From an uncultured Clostridia bacterium (GTDB lineage: Bacteria; Bacillota; Clostridia; Oscillospirales; Ruminococcaceae), in contig CANQNF010000021.1 of the NCBI GenBank assembly GCA_947625125.1, forward strand, positions 1 to 50,676: a DNA stretch of 50,676 nt, read 5' to 3'. The notes under the pieces were generated by a model, which ran no database searches, was not told where the DNA came from, and saw only the letters and a program-made list of their open reading frames with translations. Both the position numbers and the translations under genes were made by a program. Below are positions 8,766-17,030 of the stretch, piece by piece (within the stretch, counting starts at the first letter, position 1; every line of letters begins with the position of its first letter).

Positions 8766-9863
8766 TCAATATTTAAAAAGCGAGGCTCTGACGTTAAATG
8801 TCGTTTTTTGGATGATTTCCCCGATGGAATCTTTTTTTGAGCGAAAGTAATCGCCCTCGTATTTTATCATCATCTTTTTTATCTCAAACAGATCCCCCGA
8901 CGATATATATTCATACCCCGACGAACATAGCTCCAAAAGCGCTTTTTCGGACAGTTTTTTTATTTCGTCGTCGGTCATGTCCCCCGTCGAAGCCCTGACG
9001 GTGTACCTGCCGCTTATATTTATGCTTATTTCGGGCAGGCCGTTTTCTATCCTTATTTTTCGGGACGAACGGACCTTGTCAAGCCTTATGTCGGCGCTGC
9101 CGTTTTTTGATTCCACAAGAAATTCCAGCGCCCTCGTCGAACCCTTTAAAAGGGAGATCCCCGCCGCCGAATCGCTGTCCGTCTCGGGACCGCAGCCGTT
9201 TGGGGTCATGATAATTGAATGATAAACGCCGATGTCGGTCTCGGTTAAGGTGGAGCCGTCGCCGTTGTCCCGGCCGAGGGTCATCTCCAAAACCGGCACC
9301 GCCGCCGATTCTCCGTCGAATTCAAGGGCGTTTGTAAGCTCTATCACACGAGAGCTCAGCGCCCTGCCGCACATGATCGCCTCCTCCAAAACTCCCCGAA
9401 GCAAGATCGCCGTCGCGGAGCCCTGCTTTAATTTTGCCGAGACCGTTTCGGAGGCGCTGCCCCTGCAATACGCCACGCTCACGCCGGAGTATACGTCGGA
9501 GCTTTTCAAATAGTCAAGAAACCCCATAAGGCCGATCTCGCGCAGCTTATCGCTTATCAAAATCAGCTCGCAATCCCCCAAAAAGACCTCTTTTCCGGTC
9601 TTTAAGCGGAGGTTTTCCTCAGCCTCTCCGAGAGTCCTGCCCGCCGCCAAAAGGGTCACTACCGTAGATTCGTCGGCGTCGGTGGGGCCGCTCTCGTCGG
9701 CTCTTCCGGCAAAGACCTGGTAGGAGACGATGAACCCCTCGTCCGCGGGGTCTACGCCTATCGCGTGGACGACGAGCCTGCGCTGGACTTCGCCGCTCCC
9801 CTTGCAGCCGCTCAGAAGAAATGCCAAAAGAAAAAACGCCGCCAAAAAATAAGCCTTTTTCAT
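8766..9863 (-). CDS. gerAC: Spore germination lipoprotein, Ger(x)C family
   Basis: C subunit of a nutrient germinant receptor in the spore inner membrane. A lipoprotein signal ends in LLSGC with the lipidated Cys at residue 20; the remaining 345 residues are the outer-face domain, with the conserved start RRLVVHAIGVDPADEG and the later EEAIMCGRALSSRVIELTN. The start ATG at 9863 overlaps the stop of the B gene (ATGA); a 17-codon extension in the track would put charged residues before the signal and is rejected. Third gene in the A-B-C order. Confidence 0.92.
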   Translation of the reverse strand: MKKAYFLAAFFLLAFLLSGCKGSGEVQRRLVVHAIGVDPADEGFIVSYQVFAGRADESGPTDADESTVVTLLAAGRTLGEAEENLRLKTGKEVFLGDCELILISDKLREIGLMGFLDYLKSSDVYSGVSVAYCRGSASETVSAKLKQGSATAILLRGVLEEAIMCGRALSSRVIELTNALEFDGESAAVPVLEMTLGRDNGDGSTLTETDIGVYHSIIMTPNGCGPETDSDSAAGISLLKGSTRALEFLVESKNGSADIRLDKVRSSRKIRIENGLPEISINISGRYTVRASTGDMTDDEIKKLSEKALLELCSSGYEYISSGDLFEIKKMMIKYEGDYFRSKKDSIGEIIQKTTFNVRASLFKY

Positions 9864-10894
9864 GCCGTGAGTGCCCCTTTCCCGCTTTTGAATTTGTTTA
9901 TTGCCATGGCGCACAGCGGGACTACCGTGCCCAGAATAAGAACGCCGAGAAGCTTAAAGACCAAAAACCACGTCTCGTCGTATCTTAAGCCCCGCTTATA
10001 TTCGTAGAGGGCAAACGCCGCCGCCAATGCCGAAAAAATAACGGCGCCCTTGGAGCGGCTTTTTACCGGCTCGGAGGATATGCAGATATAGAGCGCCGAG
10101 ACGAGCGTGCAGTTTATCGCCCAGACGAGCATGTTTATCGGGTCGAAGCGCTGGATAAAGTCGCTCTTTGCGAACGCCCCGAGCGCGTAGATGGGGTATC
10201 CGAGCACGCCGACGTAGCGCCAGAGCACCAGCGTTATCAGAAGAAGCAGCGTCTCGATCGCTAAAAATTTAAGCGCCAAAAAGCCGTAGGCCGCGCCCGC
10301 CGGGTTTCGGCGGAGTTTTGAGCCCAAGAGCACGAGCATGGGTATCTGCCATGACGACGACAGCGATTCAAAGAGGTATTTTGAAAAGTGGGGCAGGCCG
10401 TCCCGGGTCATCGGCCGAAGATTCAGCCAGTTGAACTTCCCCTCGCTGACCGCGACCATCGAAAGAAAGAGCGCCGCAAAGAGGATGAACACCACCGCGC
10501 CTGCTCTTGCAATGCCCTCGATGCCGGCGTATGCGCAATACCCGGCCGCAAGAGCTATGAGGATGATGGCGGCCGTCGGGGGGACTGTGCCCGAAAACTC
10601 ACGGTGTAAAAATTCCGCAAAAAGGGCCGCAGTGCCGCCGGCGATGACCGTAAAATAAAGGGAGTACAAAAGCCGCACGGGCTTCGGAAGCGCCGCCTCT
10701 CCCCTTATTGATTTTGAAGCATACGCCGCCGCCGGTATCATCAGCAGGGCTTCTATAAGTGTCGACGCCGCAAGACCGAGCATTATCGGGGTGCCGGAGT
10801 CGAAGTCGGTGACGCGAAAGATCATGGTGTGCATGAGCCTTGCAAGAAAAAGAAGTATCGCGAGCTGGGCCGCGGATATTTTGGGAGGGTTCAT
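9860..10894 (-). CDS. gerAB: Spore germination permease, GerAB family
   Basis: 344 aa, about ten hydrophobic helices, a member of the amino acid-polyamine-cation permease superfamily (spore permease family). B subunits form the germinant-binding pocket in the spore inner membrane (family knowledge). The N-terminus KISAAQLAILLFLARLMHTM and the segment NWLNLRPMTRDGLPHFSK fit the family. An AAAGGAAAG ribosome site precedes the ATG at 10894. It is preceded by the A gene with a 90-bp gap and overlaps the C gene by 4 bp. Confidence 0.92.
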   Translation of the reverse strand: MNPPKISAAQLAILLFLARLMHTMIFRVTDFDSGTPIMLGLAASTLIEALLMIPAAAYASKSIRGEAALPKPVRLLYSLYFTVIAGGTAALFAEFLHREFSGTVPPTAAIILIALAAGYCAYAGIEGIARAGAVVFILFAALFLSMVAVSEGKFNWLNLRPMTRDGLPHFSKYLFESLSSSWQIPMLVLLGSKLRRNPAGAAYGFLALKFLAIETLLLLITLVLWRYVGVLGYPIYALGAFAKSDFIQRFDPINMLVWAINCTLVSALYICISSEPVKSRSKGAVIFSALAAAFALYEYKRGLRYDETWFLVFKLLGVLILGTVVPLCAMAINKFKSGKGALTA

Positions 10895-10984
10895 AGGCTT
10901 TCCTTTCGTTTGGTGATGTATAAGGTGCGGCAGGAGCGGGCTTTTGGCGGCTGCTCCTCCCCCGGCCCGCGCTCGCCGCCGGCC

Positions 10985-12457
10985 TCAGCGGAGGCTGCCC
11001 CTGAGCGACTCTACCGTATCCTTCGTCCCGCGCTCGGCCTTTCGCAGGCGCAGGACCGCGTCTTTCATTGCGCGAAGCGTAAACGGGGTCAGGGGCGCCG
11101 TGTAGGGTACGGCGTAGCTGTCGGTGGCGCATGCGTTGACAAGCGCGGCCGTGCCCAGGAGCGCTATCCCGAAGAATCCGAAAAATCCCCCGGCAGCGAC
11201 GTTTAGGACCCGAAGTATGGTGATTTGCGAGTTCAGCCCCGGCACCACAAAGGCGCTTGTGGCGGTGATGCCGATGATGATAAGAAGCGGGGCCGATATT
11301 ATCCCGCTCGAGACGGCCGCGTCGCCTATGACCAGGCCCCCGACGATGGAGACGGCTCCTCCGACCGCCCTCGGCAGGCGTATGCCGGCCTCCCGCAGTA
11401 TCTCAAACATCACGATGACTATTATCATCTCGGCGACAAGCGGGTAGGGCGTTCTCTCCTCGGAGGCGATGAGATTTAAAAGCAGAGAGCGGGACAGCAC
11501 CTCGGGATGAAAGACCGCCGCGGCCACATAAAGCCCCGGCAGGAGCGCGCTTATAAAGAACGCCGCAAAGCGTATGAATCTCTGAAACGTCGCAAAATAG
11601 GAGCGCTCGGCATAGTCGTCGACGACCTGGAAATTTTCTATGAAAAGGGCGGGAGCCGTGACCGCAAAGGGAACGCCGTCGATCAGAACGGCTATTCTGC
11701 CCTCGTTGATTTTTGAGCATAAAACGTCGGGGCGCTCCGTCGTCGAGACCCCCGAGAAGAACGTGCCGCTGCTTCCGGTCATATATGGGATGATCCCGCC
11801 GCTTGTGAGAACAAGGTCCGAGTCTATTTTTTCAAGGCTTTTTCGGGTCTCGTCAACAAGTCCCTTTGGAGTCTTGCCCTCAAGATACACGATGCAGAGC
11901 TCGATATTTGCTATTTTTCCGGCCCTTATGAGTTCAAATCTCAAGCGCGGGCTTTTTATTCTTCGGCGGATGATGGACATGGACGTTCTGAGGCTGTCGT
12001 TGAGAGCTTCGCGCGTGCCCTTGATGTTGGGCTCGGAGTCGGATTCTCCCACCGAGCGCGCCTTAAAACCCTGGGCGCTGAACGCAAGCCCCCGGCTCAT
12101 CCCGTGAATAAACACCACCGCATAGCCCGAGCAGAGCCTTTCTGCGGCCTCGTCGATATAATTTACCGCGGCCGTTTCGGTCGAGCATATGGCCGCTCCT
12201 CCGAGATATTTAAAGACGTCGGCAGGTTCGGCGTTTTTTTGATTATAGCTCCGCATAGGCTCGAAGAGAATTTTTGTGAGGTCAGCCGTGCTCACCATCC
12301 CCTCAAGCGTCAGGACGGCGCATTTTATCCCCGAGACCTCTGCGCGCGCCGCGTTAAGGTCGGCAGAGTCTCCGAAGAGCTTTTTTACCGCCGAAACCGC
12401 CGCCTCTGCCCTTGGCGGCACGGGTATTCTGCATTTATTCAGGTCATTTTCCGCCAT
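10985..12457 (-). CDS. gerAA: Spore germination protein, GerAA family
   Basis: 490 aa A subunit of the germinant receptor. A soluble N-terminal half contains the family block REALNDSLRTSMSIIRRRI; the C-terminal half has about five helices including LLPGLYVAAAVFHPEVL and EAGIRLPRAVGGAVSIVGG. A subunits are thought to form an ion channel that opens in response to germinant. GCGAGG lies 7 nt before the ATG. First gene of the A-B-C operon; no convincing forespore sigma-G promoter was found in the 160 bp shared with the divergent spoVG. Confidence 0.94.
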   Translation of the reverse strand: MAENDLNKCRIPVPPRAEAAVSAVKKLFGDSADLNAARAEVSGIKCAVLTLEGMVSTADLTKILFEPMRSYNQKNAEPADVFKYLGGAAICSTETAAVNYIDEAAERLCSGYAVVFIHGMSRGLAFSAQGFKARSVGESDSEPNIKGTREALNDSLRTSMSIIRRRIKSPRLRFELIRAGKIANIELCIVYLEGKTPKGLVDETRKSLEKIDSDLVLTSGGIIPYMTGSSGTFFSGVSTTERPDVLCSKINEGRIAVLIDGVPFAVTAPALFIENFQVVDDYAERSYFATFQRFIRFAAFFISALLPGLYVAAAVFHPEVLSRSLLLNLIASEERTPYPLVAEMIIVIVMFEILREAGIRLPRAVGGAVSIVGGLVIGDAAVSSGIISAPLLIIIGITATSAFVVPGLNSQITILRVLNVAAGGFFGFFGIALLGTAALVNACATDSYAVPYTAPLTPFTLRAMKDAVLRLRKAERGTKDTVESLRGSLR

Positions 12458-12619
12458 GATAAAACCTCGCTTTTTTCGATTAGTCTTTCAAAAATGCAAA
12501 AAAATATACGCGAAAGGCCGAAAAACAAAAGCGAAGTTTTTTCACGCAAAAGCCGTATAAAAAGGACGGCTGCCGCCAAAAATAAAATTACAAAATCTGC
12601 CTGAAAGGAAGCATAAAAA

Positions 12620-12892
12620 ATGACCATCACAAACATCAAGGTAAGAAAGATCCTCCCCGAGGGGAGGCTCAGAGGAATCATCAGCGTGACCTTTGACGAC
12701 GCGTTTGCGGTCCACGACATCAAGGTCGTTCAGGGCGACGACCGGCTTTTCGTGGCGATGCCGTCCCGCCGCGACGACGCCGGAGTGTTTCGGGATATAG
12801 TCCACCCGATCTCGAGCGAGGCGAGGGAGAAGATAGAGGGGGAGATACTTTCGGCCTACAGGCAGGCCGTGAACGAGGTACAGGCGAGCTGA
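12620..12892 (+). CDS. spoVG: Septation protein SpoVG
   Basis: 90 aa, the normal length. The sequence starts MTITNIKVRKILPEGRLRG and contains the core VHDIKVVQGDDRLFVAMPSR and the helix REKIEGEILSAYRQAV. SpoVG is a small site-specific nucleic-acid-binding regulator affecting sporulation septum formation and many other processes. AAAGGAAG ribosome site. It is transcribed divergently from gerAA and ends at a strong bidirectional terminator. Confidence 0.96.
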   Translation: MTITNIKVRKILPEGRLRGIISVTFDDAFAVHDIKVVQGDDRLFVAMPSRRDDAGVFRDIVHPISSEAREKIEGEILSAYRQAVNEVQAS

Positions 12893-12902
12893 AAAGAGGA
12901 TA

Positions 12903-12948
12903 AAAAACCCGCACTGCGTAATATTACACAGTGCGGAAAAGTTTTTTA
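12903..12948. terminator. Bidirectional terminator between spoVG and the convergent gene
   Basis: Stem CCGCACTG (12909-12916) with CAGTGCGG (12929-12936), followed by GTTTTTTATC on the plus strand and by a T-run from TAAAAAA on the minus strand. It lies between two genes that meet tail to tail. Confidence 0.85.
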
Positions 12949-13371
12949 TCATTTGGCGGGGGCTCTTGCAGTCAGCTCGTCGATGAGGCGCTCGCGGTTT
13001 ATGCTCTGGTCGGGAAAACCGCTGCCGACGACCCGGCCCGCTATCTGCATTATCACGGGATGCTTTCTGTCGCCGCCGAACTCGAGGCGAACCCTTTTCT
13101 GGCCGAAGCCCGCCGACGAGACCTTGGCCCGCGTGAGATCGTTAAGGTCGTAAATATTTTTCTCGGTCCTCGAAATGTAATATTTTATGCATATGAGTCT
13201 CGCGGCTCCCGTCACGGAGGCGTATCCCCCGATAAACGAGCCCCCGAAGAAGCCTGTGCTCTTGAAAACGCAGTACACCGACGCGGCAATGCCCTCGCCG
13301 TGGTCGAGCATGGAAGAAACTGCCGTTTCAAGGTCCTCCTGGTCGAATTTCTTGGCTAAATTGTTTAACAT
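12949..13371 (-). CDS. Small conserved protein, possible PH-like fold
   Basis: 140 aa from the ATG at 13371, which has a GAGAGGG site upstream; a longer frame from 13440 has no ribosome site. I do not recognise a named family. A helical N-terminus (LNNLAKKFDQEDLETAV) is followed by an alternating beta-type region with small motifs GFFGGSFIGGYASVTG, RLICIKYYISRTEKNIYDL and RVRLEFGG, reminiscent of bacterial PH-like domains (inference only). No signal peptide or membrane helix. It shares no obvious operon partner. Confidence 0.6.
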   Translation of the reverse strand: MLNNLAKKFDQEDLETAVSSMLDHGEGIAASVYCVFKSTGFFGGSFIGGYASVTGAARLICIKYYISRTEKNIYDLNDLTRAKVSSAGFGQKRVRLEFGGDRKHPVIMQIAGRVVGSGFPDQSINRERLIDELTARAPAK

Positions 13372-13455
13372 ATTTAATTTTTCCCTCTCATATTTTTTAT
13401 ACCCCCGCCGTCGCAGGAGCCGTTTTAACGCTTTTTGCATGCAGATAAATATAAT

Positions 13456-13782
13456 CTACATAATTATTTCCGACCGGAAATACTGCTCGACAAATTTTAC
13501 CTGCTCAAAAATTTCTTTTTTGTCAAGCGTAAGATTTTCCGGGCATACTACCCACTTATCTTCTACGTCGTCGAGCCGGCGGATAATTGCGATTATTTTT
13601 CCGGTGAATTCTTTTACGGGCATGCCGACGCCCAAAATATACGCGTCCTGTTCTTCGCCGTCAGGCGCGGTCACGCCCTTGATATATCCGTAGTTGACGG
13701 GATAATACAGGTCTTTATGCTCAGGATGGCAACTTCCGAGGGGTCTGTCGACCGTGACTGTGACAATATCGCCTATCATCAT
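13456..13782 (-). CDS. Small inorganic-pyrophosphatase-like protein
   Basis: 108 aa. The order YYPVNYGYIKG, DGEEQDAYILGV, GKIIAIIRRLDDVEDKWVV matches the core of soluble family I inorganic pyrophosphatase, but the protein is much shorter than the usual 170-plus aa and the metal-binding DGDPLDV-type motif is changed to DGEEQDA. A reduced homologue of this kind is common in Firmicutes; true PPase activity is doubtful. Two adjacent ATGs follow GAGGTG; the second (13779) has better spacing. Confidence 0.72.
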   Translation of the reverse strand: MMIGDIVTVTVDRPLGSCHPEHKDLYYPVNYGYIKGVTAPDGEEQDAYILGVGMPVKEFTGKIIAIIRRLDDVEDKWVVCPENLTLDKKEIFEQVKFVEQYFRSEIIM

Positions 13783-13818
13783 TACACCTCTGCAAAATGC
13801 GGATAAATAGGAAGCCGC

Positions 13819-14139
13819 CTATTTTTTCTTTTTCGGTTTTGGCGCAGGCAGCTCATCATACATGGCGTTGAACAGGCCTGTCAAAAACTCTCTGCTGTCA
13901 ACTTCTTCCACAAGAAGCATCTCTTTTGCTCCGTCATAGGGCAATTCATACGAAGCCGTCGGCATATAGCTGATCGCCGATTTTGTCGGCTTTACAAGCA
14001 GCCTGTCGTCATAGACGCCGCCTACGATTTTACCGCGGTAATAGATGATGAATTCTCCCATCATAGCGCGGTACGAAATATCATCCAGCTCGGATAACTG
14101 CCCTAAAATAAAATCCAGATATTCTTTACTTGACGCCAT
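13819..14139 (-). CDS. TfoX N-terminal domain protein
   Basis: 106 aa. Matches the TfoX/Sxy N-terminal domain: DISYRAMMGEFIIYYRGKIVGGVYDDRLLVKPT is the characteristic stretch (shown in parts at residues about 20-52), ending in a lysine-rich tail PKPKKKK. Full-length TfoX is a competence regulator in gamma-proteobacteria; in Firmicutes such stand-alone domains have no known role. GAGGTG ribosome site before the ATG at 14139. Confidence 0.82.
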   Translation of the reverse strand: MASSKEYLDFILGQLSELDDISYRAMMGEFIIYYRGKIVGGVYDDRLLVKPTKSAISYMPTASYELPYDGAKEMLLVEEVDSREFLTGLFNAMYDELPAPKPKKKK

Positions 14140-14245
14140 TCCACACCTCGTGTTTTGATTTTATGCCGAAAATCCGTAAATCAAAGATCGGAACCCCGCG
14201 CTCTATTTAAAGGAGTGTGCGATTTCCGACCTCTGAGACTGAATT

Positions 14246-14650
14246 TCAGGCGATGACCGCCCGGGCCTTATTTACGATACTCTTGTCGTTTTCATAGGTC
14301 AGCACCGTCTGCGCCCTCCCTATCTCGATCCAGCGTATCTCGGCGATCTCGTCCTCCTGGGGGACATAGTCGGTGTTCTTCGCCTTGGCAAGAAAATAGA
14401 CCACGACTTTCTGAGTGCCGCGTTTAGGCGAATAGGAGACCGTCTCGCGGAAGCTGGAATCGATGATGACGTCGATGCCCGTCTCCTCGAGGATCTCGCG
14501 ATGGGCTGTCTCGACCTCGGTCTCGCCGGCCTCGACATGGCCCTTGGGGAAAGACCAGTGTCCGCTGTTGATATGCTTGATAAGAAGGATTTCGGTGTTG
14601 CCGTGAAACTTGCGGTAGACAATGGCTCCGCAGGATTTTTCATGCAACAT
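14246..14650 (-). CDS. Nudix hydrolase, Ap4A-hydrolase type
   Basis: 134 codons including stop. The Nudix box GHVEAGETEVETAHREILEE follows WSFPKG, the arrangement of bis(5'-nucleosyl)-tetraphosphatases. The N-terminus EKSCGAIVYRK is also typical of that group. Start ATG at 14650 with AAGAAAGG upstream; the 24-codon extension in the track overlaps the promoter and is rejected. Divergent from lexA; whether it responds to stress is unknown. Confidence 0.87.
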   Translation of the reverse strand: MLHEKSCGAIVYRKFHGNTEILLIKHINSGHWSFPKGHVEAGETEVETAHREILEETGIDVIIDSSFRETVSYSPKRGTQKVVVYFLAKAKNTDYVPQEDEIAEIRWIEIGRAQTVLTYENDKSIVNKARAVIA

Positions 14651-14712
14651 TTTTATAACCTTTCTTGCAGGGCTCCGCGAAACCGGACCCCGCATAAGTA
14701 AAATTCTTTTAT

Positions 14713-14741
14713 ATTGTACCACAAACGCGCAAAATTTGCAA
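14713..14741 (-). promoter_or_regulatory. Sigma-A promoter of the Nudix gene
   Basis: Minus strand: -35 TTGCAA (14736-14741), 17-bp spacer, -10 TACAAT (14713-14718), about 63 nt before the start codon. Confidence 0.7.
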
Positions 14742-14808
14742 GGGTTTTTAAAATGATTTATTTGGGGGAGATATTTCTCCGCAAGAAAAAGCTTTTCCGC
14801 TGTGCCCC

Positions 14809-14856
14809 TTGCATTTTTACTTAAAATGTGCTACAATATACAAAGAACTAATGTTT
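14809..14856 (+). promoter_or_regulatory. lexA promoter with SOS box
   Basis: -35 TTGCAT (14809-14814), 17-bp spacer, -10 TACAAT (14832-14837). GAACTAATGTTT (14845-14856), at the expected transcription start, matches the Firmicutes LexA box (GAAC-N4-GTTC) in nine or more positions, with GTTT in place of GTTC. Autorepression of lexA is the expected meaning. Confidence 0.75.
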
Positions 14857-14872
14857 TGAAAGGGGGACGCTT

Positions 14873-15466
14873 ATGGCGCTGAAAGAAAAGGACCGCGAGG
14901 TCTATGAATTCGTCCGCAGGCGCATAGGAGAGGGCTGCGTGCCGTCGGTGAGGGAGATATGCCGGGAGCTCGGCTTTAAGTCGACCTCGACCGCCCACCG
15001 CTCTATAGCAAGGCTCGTCGACGAGGGACTGCTCGAAAAACAGGGCGAAAACCTGAACCGCGCCATCCGTCTCAGGGGCGACGAGAGCGTTAAGGTACCC
15101 ATTTTAGGAACGGTCACGGCTGGTCAGCCCATCACCGCCGTCGAGAGCATTGAGGGCTATCTCGGCTTCCGTCCGAAGAAGCATTACGACGGCCGGCTTT
15201 TTGCGCTAAAGGTCAGAGGCGAATCGATGATAAACGCCGCTATCCTTGACGGCGACACCGTCATAGTGGAGCAGAGACCCGTCGCGGAAAACGGCGAAAT
15301 CGTCGTTGCGATGACTGCCGACGGGGAAGCGACTGTCAAAAGATTTTACAAGGAAAACGGCCGCTATCGCTTACAGCCCGAGAACGACTCGATGGACCCG
15401 ATAATTCTGGACGAAGTGTCGATTTTGGGACGGGTAGTCGCGGTCATGAGATACATAGAAGGGTAG
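14873..15466 (+). CDS. lexA: SOS repressor LexA
   Basis: 197 aa. The winged-helix DNA-binding domain (residues 1-65, VPSVREICRELGFKSTSTAH) is followed by the autocleavable serine protease domain. The cleavage site Ala83-Gly84 lies in GTVTAGQP, the catalytic Ser118 in RGESMINA and Lys156 in GEATVKRFY. All catalytic parts are present. AAAGGGGG ribosome site. A LexA-box-like dyad overlaps its own start of transcription. The downstream Nudix gene begins 8 bp after the stop and is probably co-transcribed, which would place it under SOS control. Confidence 0.96.
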   Translation: MALKEKDREVYEFVRRRIGEGCVPSVREICRELGFKSTSTAHRSIARLVDEGLLEKQGENLNRAIRLRGDESVKVPILGTVTAGQPITAVESIEGYLGFRPKKHYDGRLFALKVRGESMINAAILDGDTVIVEQRPVAENGEIVVAMTADGEATVKRFYKENGRYRLQPENDSMDPIILDEVSILGRVVAVMRYIEG

Positions 15467-15473
15467 GAAGCGC

Positions 15474-16022
15474 ATGAACGACAATCATCTTTTTGAAAAA
15501 ACACTTTCCGAAGAGGAAATTTTCGACGGCATAGTCGTAAAGCTTTGGCGAGATAGGGTCGAGCTCGAAAACGGTAAAACCGCCGTCCGGGAGGTAATAA
15601 AGCATCCCGGGGGAGTCTGCGTGCTGCCTATCGATTCCGACGGAAACGTCTATATGGTCAGGCAGTTCCGCTACCCGTTCAAAGAGGTTTTGTTAGAGGC
15701 TCCCGCAGGGAAAAAAGAGCCCGGCGAAGAGCCGATAGACTGCGGGATAAGGGAGCTTTCCGAGGAAATAGGAGCTTTCGCCGAAAAGGTGAGCTATTTG
15801 GGCAAGCTCTATCCGACGGTGGCGTATGACACCGAGATAATCTGGCTGTATCTTGCCGAGGGACTGAATTTCTCGGGCGGCCAGCACCTCGACCCCGAGG
15901 AATTCGTCGACGTGGTGAAGCTGCCGTTTGACGAGGCATACCGCATGGTCATGGACGGCGAGATACCCGACGCCAAGACCCAGCTCGCGATACTTAAGGC
16001 AAAGGCTTTTTTGGGCAGGTAA
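15474..16022 (+). CDS. Nudix hydrolase, ADP-ribose pyrophosphatase type
   Basis: 182 aa. Nudix box in the stretch EAPAGKKEPGEEPIDCGIRE followed by LSEEIGA; upstream VYMVRQFRYPFKEVLLE is typical of the ADP-ribose pyrophosphatase (NudF) group. It would hydrolyse ADP-ribose to AMP and ribose 5-phosphate. AGGAAG ribosome site at 15474, 8 bp after lexA, so probably in one transcript. Confidence 0.88.
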   Translation: MNDNHLFEKTLSEEEIFDGIVVKLWRDRVELENGKTAVREVIKHPGGVCVLPIDSDGNVYMVRQFRYPFKEVLLEAPAGKKEPGEEPIDCGIRELSEEIGAFAEKVSYLGKLYPTVAYDTEIIWLYLAEGLNFSGGQHLDPEEFVDVVKLPFDEAYRMVMDGEIPDAKTQLAILKAKAFLGR

Positions 16023-16386
16023 TGCCCCAAAAATTACCGTCGGCATTTTCACCGGGAAACCGGCATGCAGGCGGTATAATTTTCGGTATTCGGTTTTAAC
16101 GGGTAACGGCCCTAAAGCCCCTCTTCCATAAGAAAACAAGCCCGCATAATCTAACTCAAAGCCGCCATCTTCATCGTTGGCGGATTTTGCATTACATAAA
16201 GTAGTGCAAACAAAGCGTTAAAACTTGCTTTTCGCCTGCCCTCGGCGGCAACGATTGCCTCGGTTGGCTCAAAGAGTTTTAATCGCGTTGTTTAACGACC
16301 GTTCTGGTCGTCTTGTTGACAAAGTATTGCATATGATGTGCTTCGCAACGTCCGCCGGACGCTCTTGTTTTCTTATCTCAGAGGGG
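16023..16386. other. Intergenic stretch with a weak terminator hairpin
   Basis: No gene is supported. A stem CCGCCA (16162-16167) with TGGCGG (16178-16183) followed by ATTTTGC may terminate the lexA operon. The remaining 200 bp contain several short dyads (for example around 16298-16313) and no clear open frame on either strand. Confidence 0.5.
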
Positions 16387-16953
16387 CTAAGCGCGCTGAC
16401 TTTTAAAATCATCCCGGATATATCCGTAAATGTTGTAAGTGCAGTAGCTGCCGGCCATCTTTCCGTTTCTGATACAGCCCTCATGCGTAAATCCGCATTT
16501 TTTCAAAACCGCATTTGAGGCGGTGTTTTCTACGTCCGCTTCCGCATGCAGTCTGTCAAGCGCCGTTTCCGAAAAGATAAAATCCACGACTTTGGTCAAC
16601 GCCTCGGTACAGACTCCTTGATTCCAGCATGCGGGATTTACTCTGTATGCTATTTTGCCCAGCCTGTCGTTTTCCACATCGAATACTTCTATAATTCCGA
16701 TTATTTTATTATTTTCTTTGCTTTCGACGCCCCATTTGAAATCGTGCGACGGTTTGCGCTTAACGTGCGGTCTTGGGTCGATAAACATAAGTTCCGGATT
16801 TTTTTCTTCTTTATTCGCAGGTCGTCCCCAGTATTTATAAACAATGTCCAAGCCCAGCCATTCGCGCAAATCCTCAACATCATCCGGCGTTAGTTTTCGC
16901 AAAATAAGCCGTTTCGTTTCAAGCTCGGGGATCCACAAATATTCATTCAGCAT
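16387..16953 (-). CDS. GNAT acetyltransferase, RimJ/RimL type
   Basis: 188 aa. N-terminus LETKRLILRKLTPDDVEDL and the acetyl-CoA block NQGVCTEALTKVVDFIF, then NTASNAVLKKCGFTHEG, are typical of the ribosomal-protein/small-molecule N-acetyltransferase group. The Q/RxxGxG/A site reads WNQGVCTEA. The ATG at 16953 is preceded by AGGTG; the GTG three codons upstream overlaps this site. Substrate unknown. Separated from rpoD by a bidirectional terminator. Confidence 0.87.
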   Translation of the reverse strand: MLNEYLWIPELETKRLILRKLTPDDVEDLREWLGLDIVYKYWGRPANKEEKNPELMFIDPRPHVKRKPSHDFKWGVESKENNKIIGIIEVFDVENDRLGKIAYRVNPACWNQGVCTEALTKVVDFIFSETALDRLHAEADVENTASNAVLKKCGFTHEGCIRNGKMAGSYCTYNIYGYIRDDFKSQRA

Positions 16954-16993
16954 AATTTTCACCTATTATCATTTTTAGATTGTCCGTCAGCCC

Positions 16994-17028
16994 AAAAACC
17001 GCCGACTGTCAAGTCAGCGGTTGTTTTT
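16994..17028. terminator. Terminator after rpoD
   Basis: Stem AACCGCCGACT with AGTCAGCGGTT (about 16998-17022, one mismatch, GTCA loop). On the minus strand it is followed by TTTTTGGG and closes the dgt-dnaG-rpoD unit; on the plus strand GTTTTTTA follows. Confidence 0.8.
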
Positions 17029-17030
17029 TA

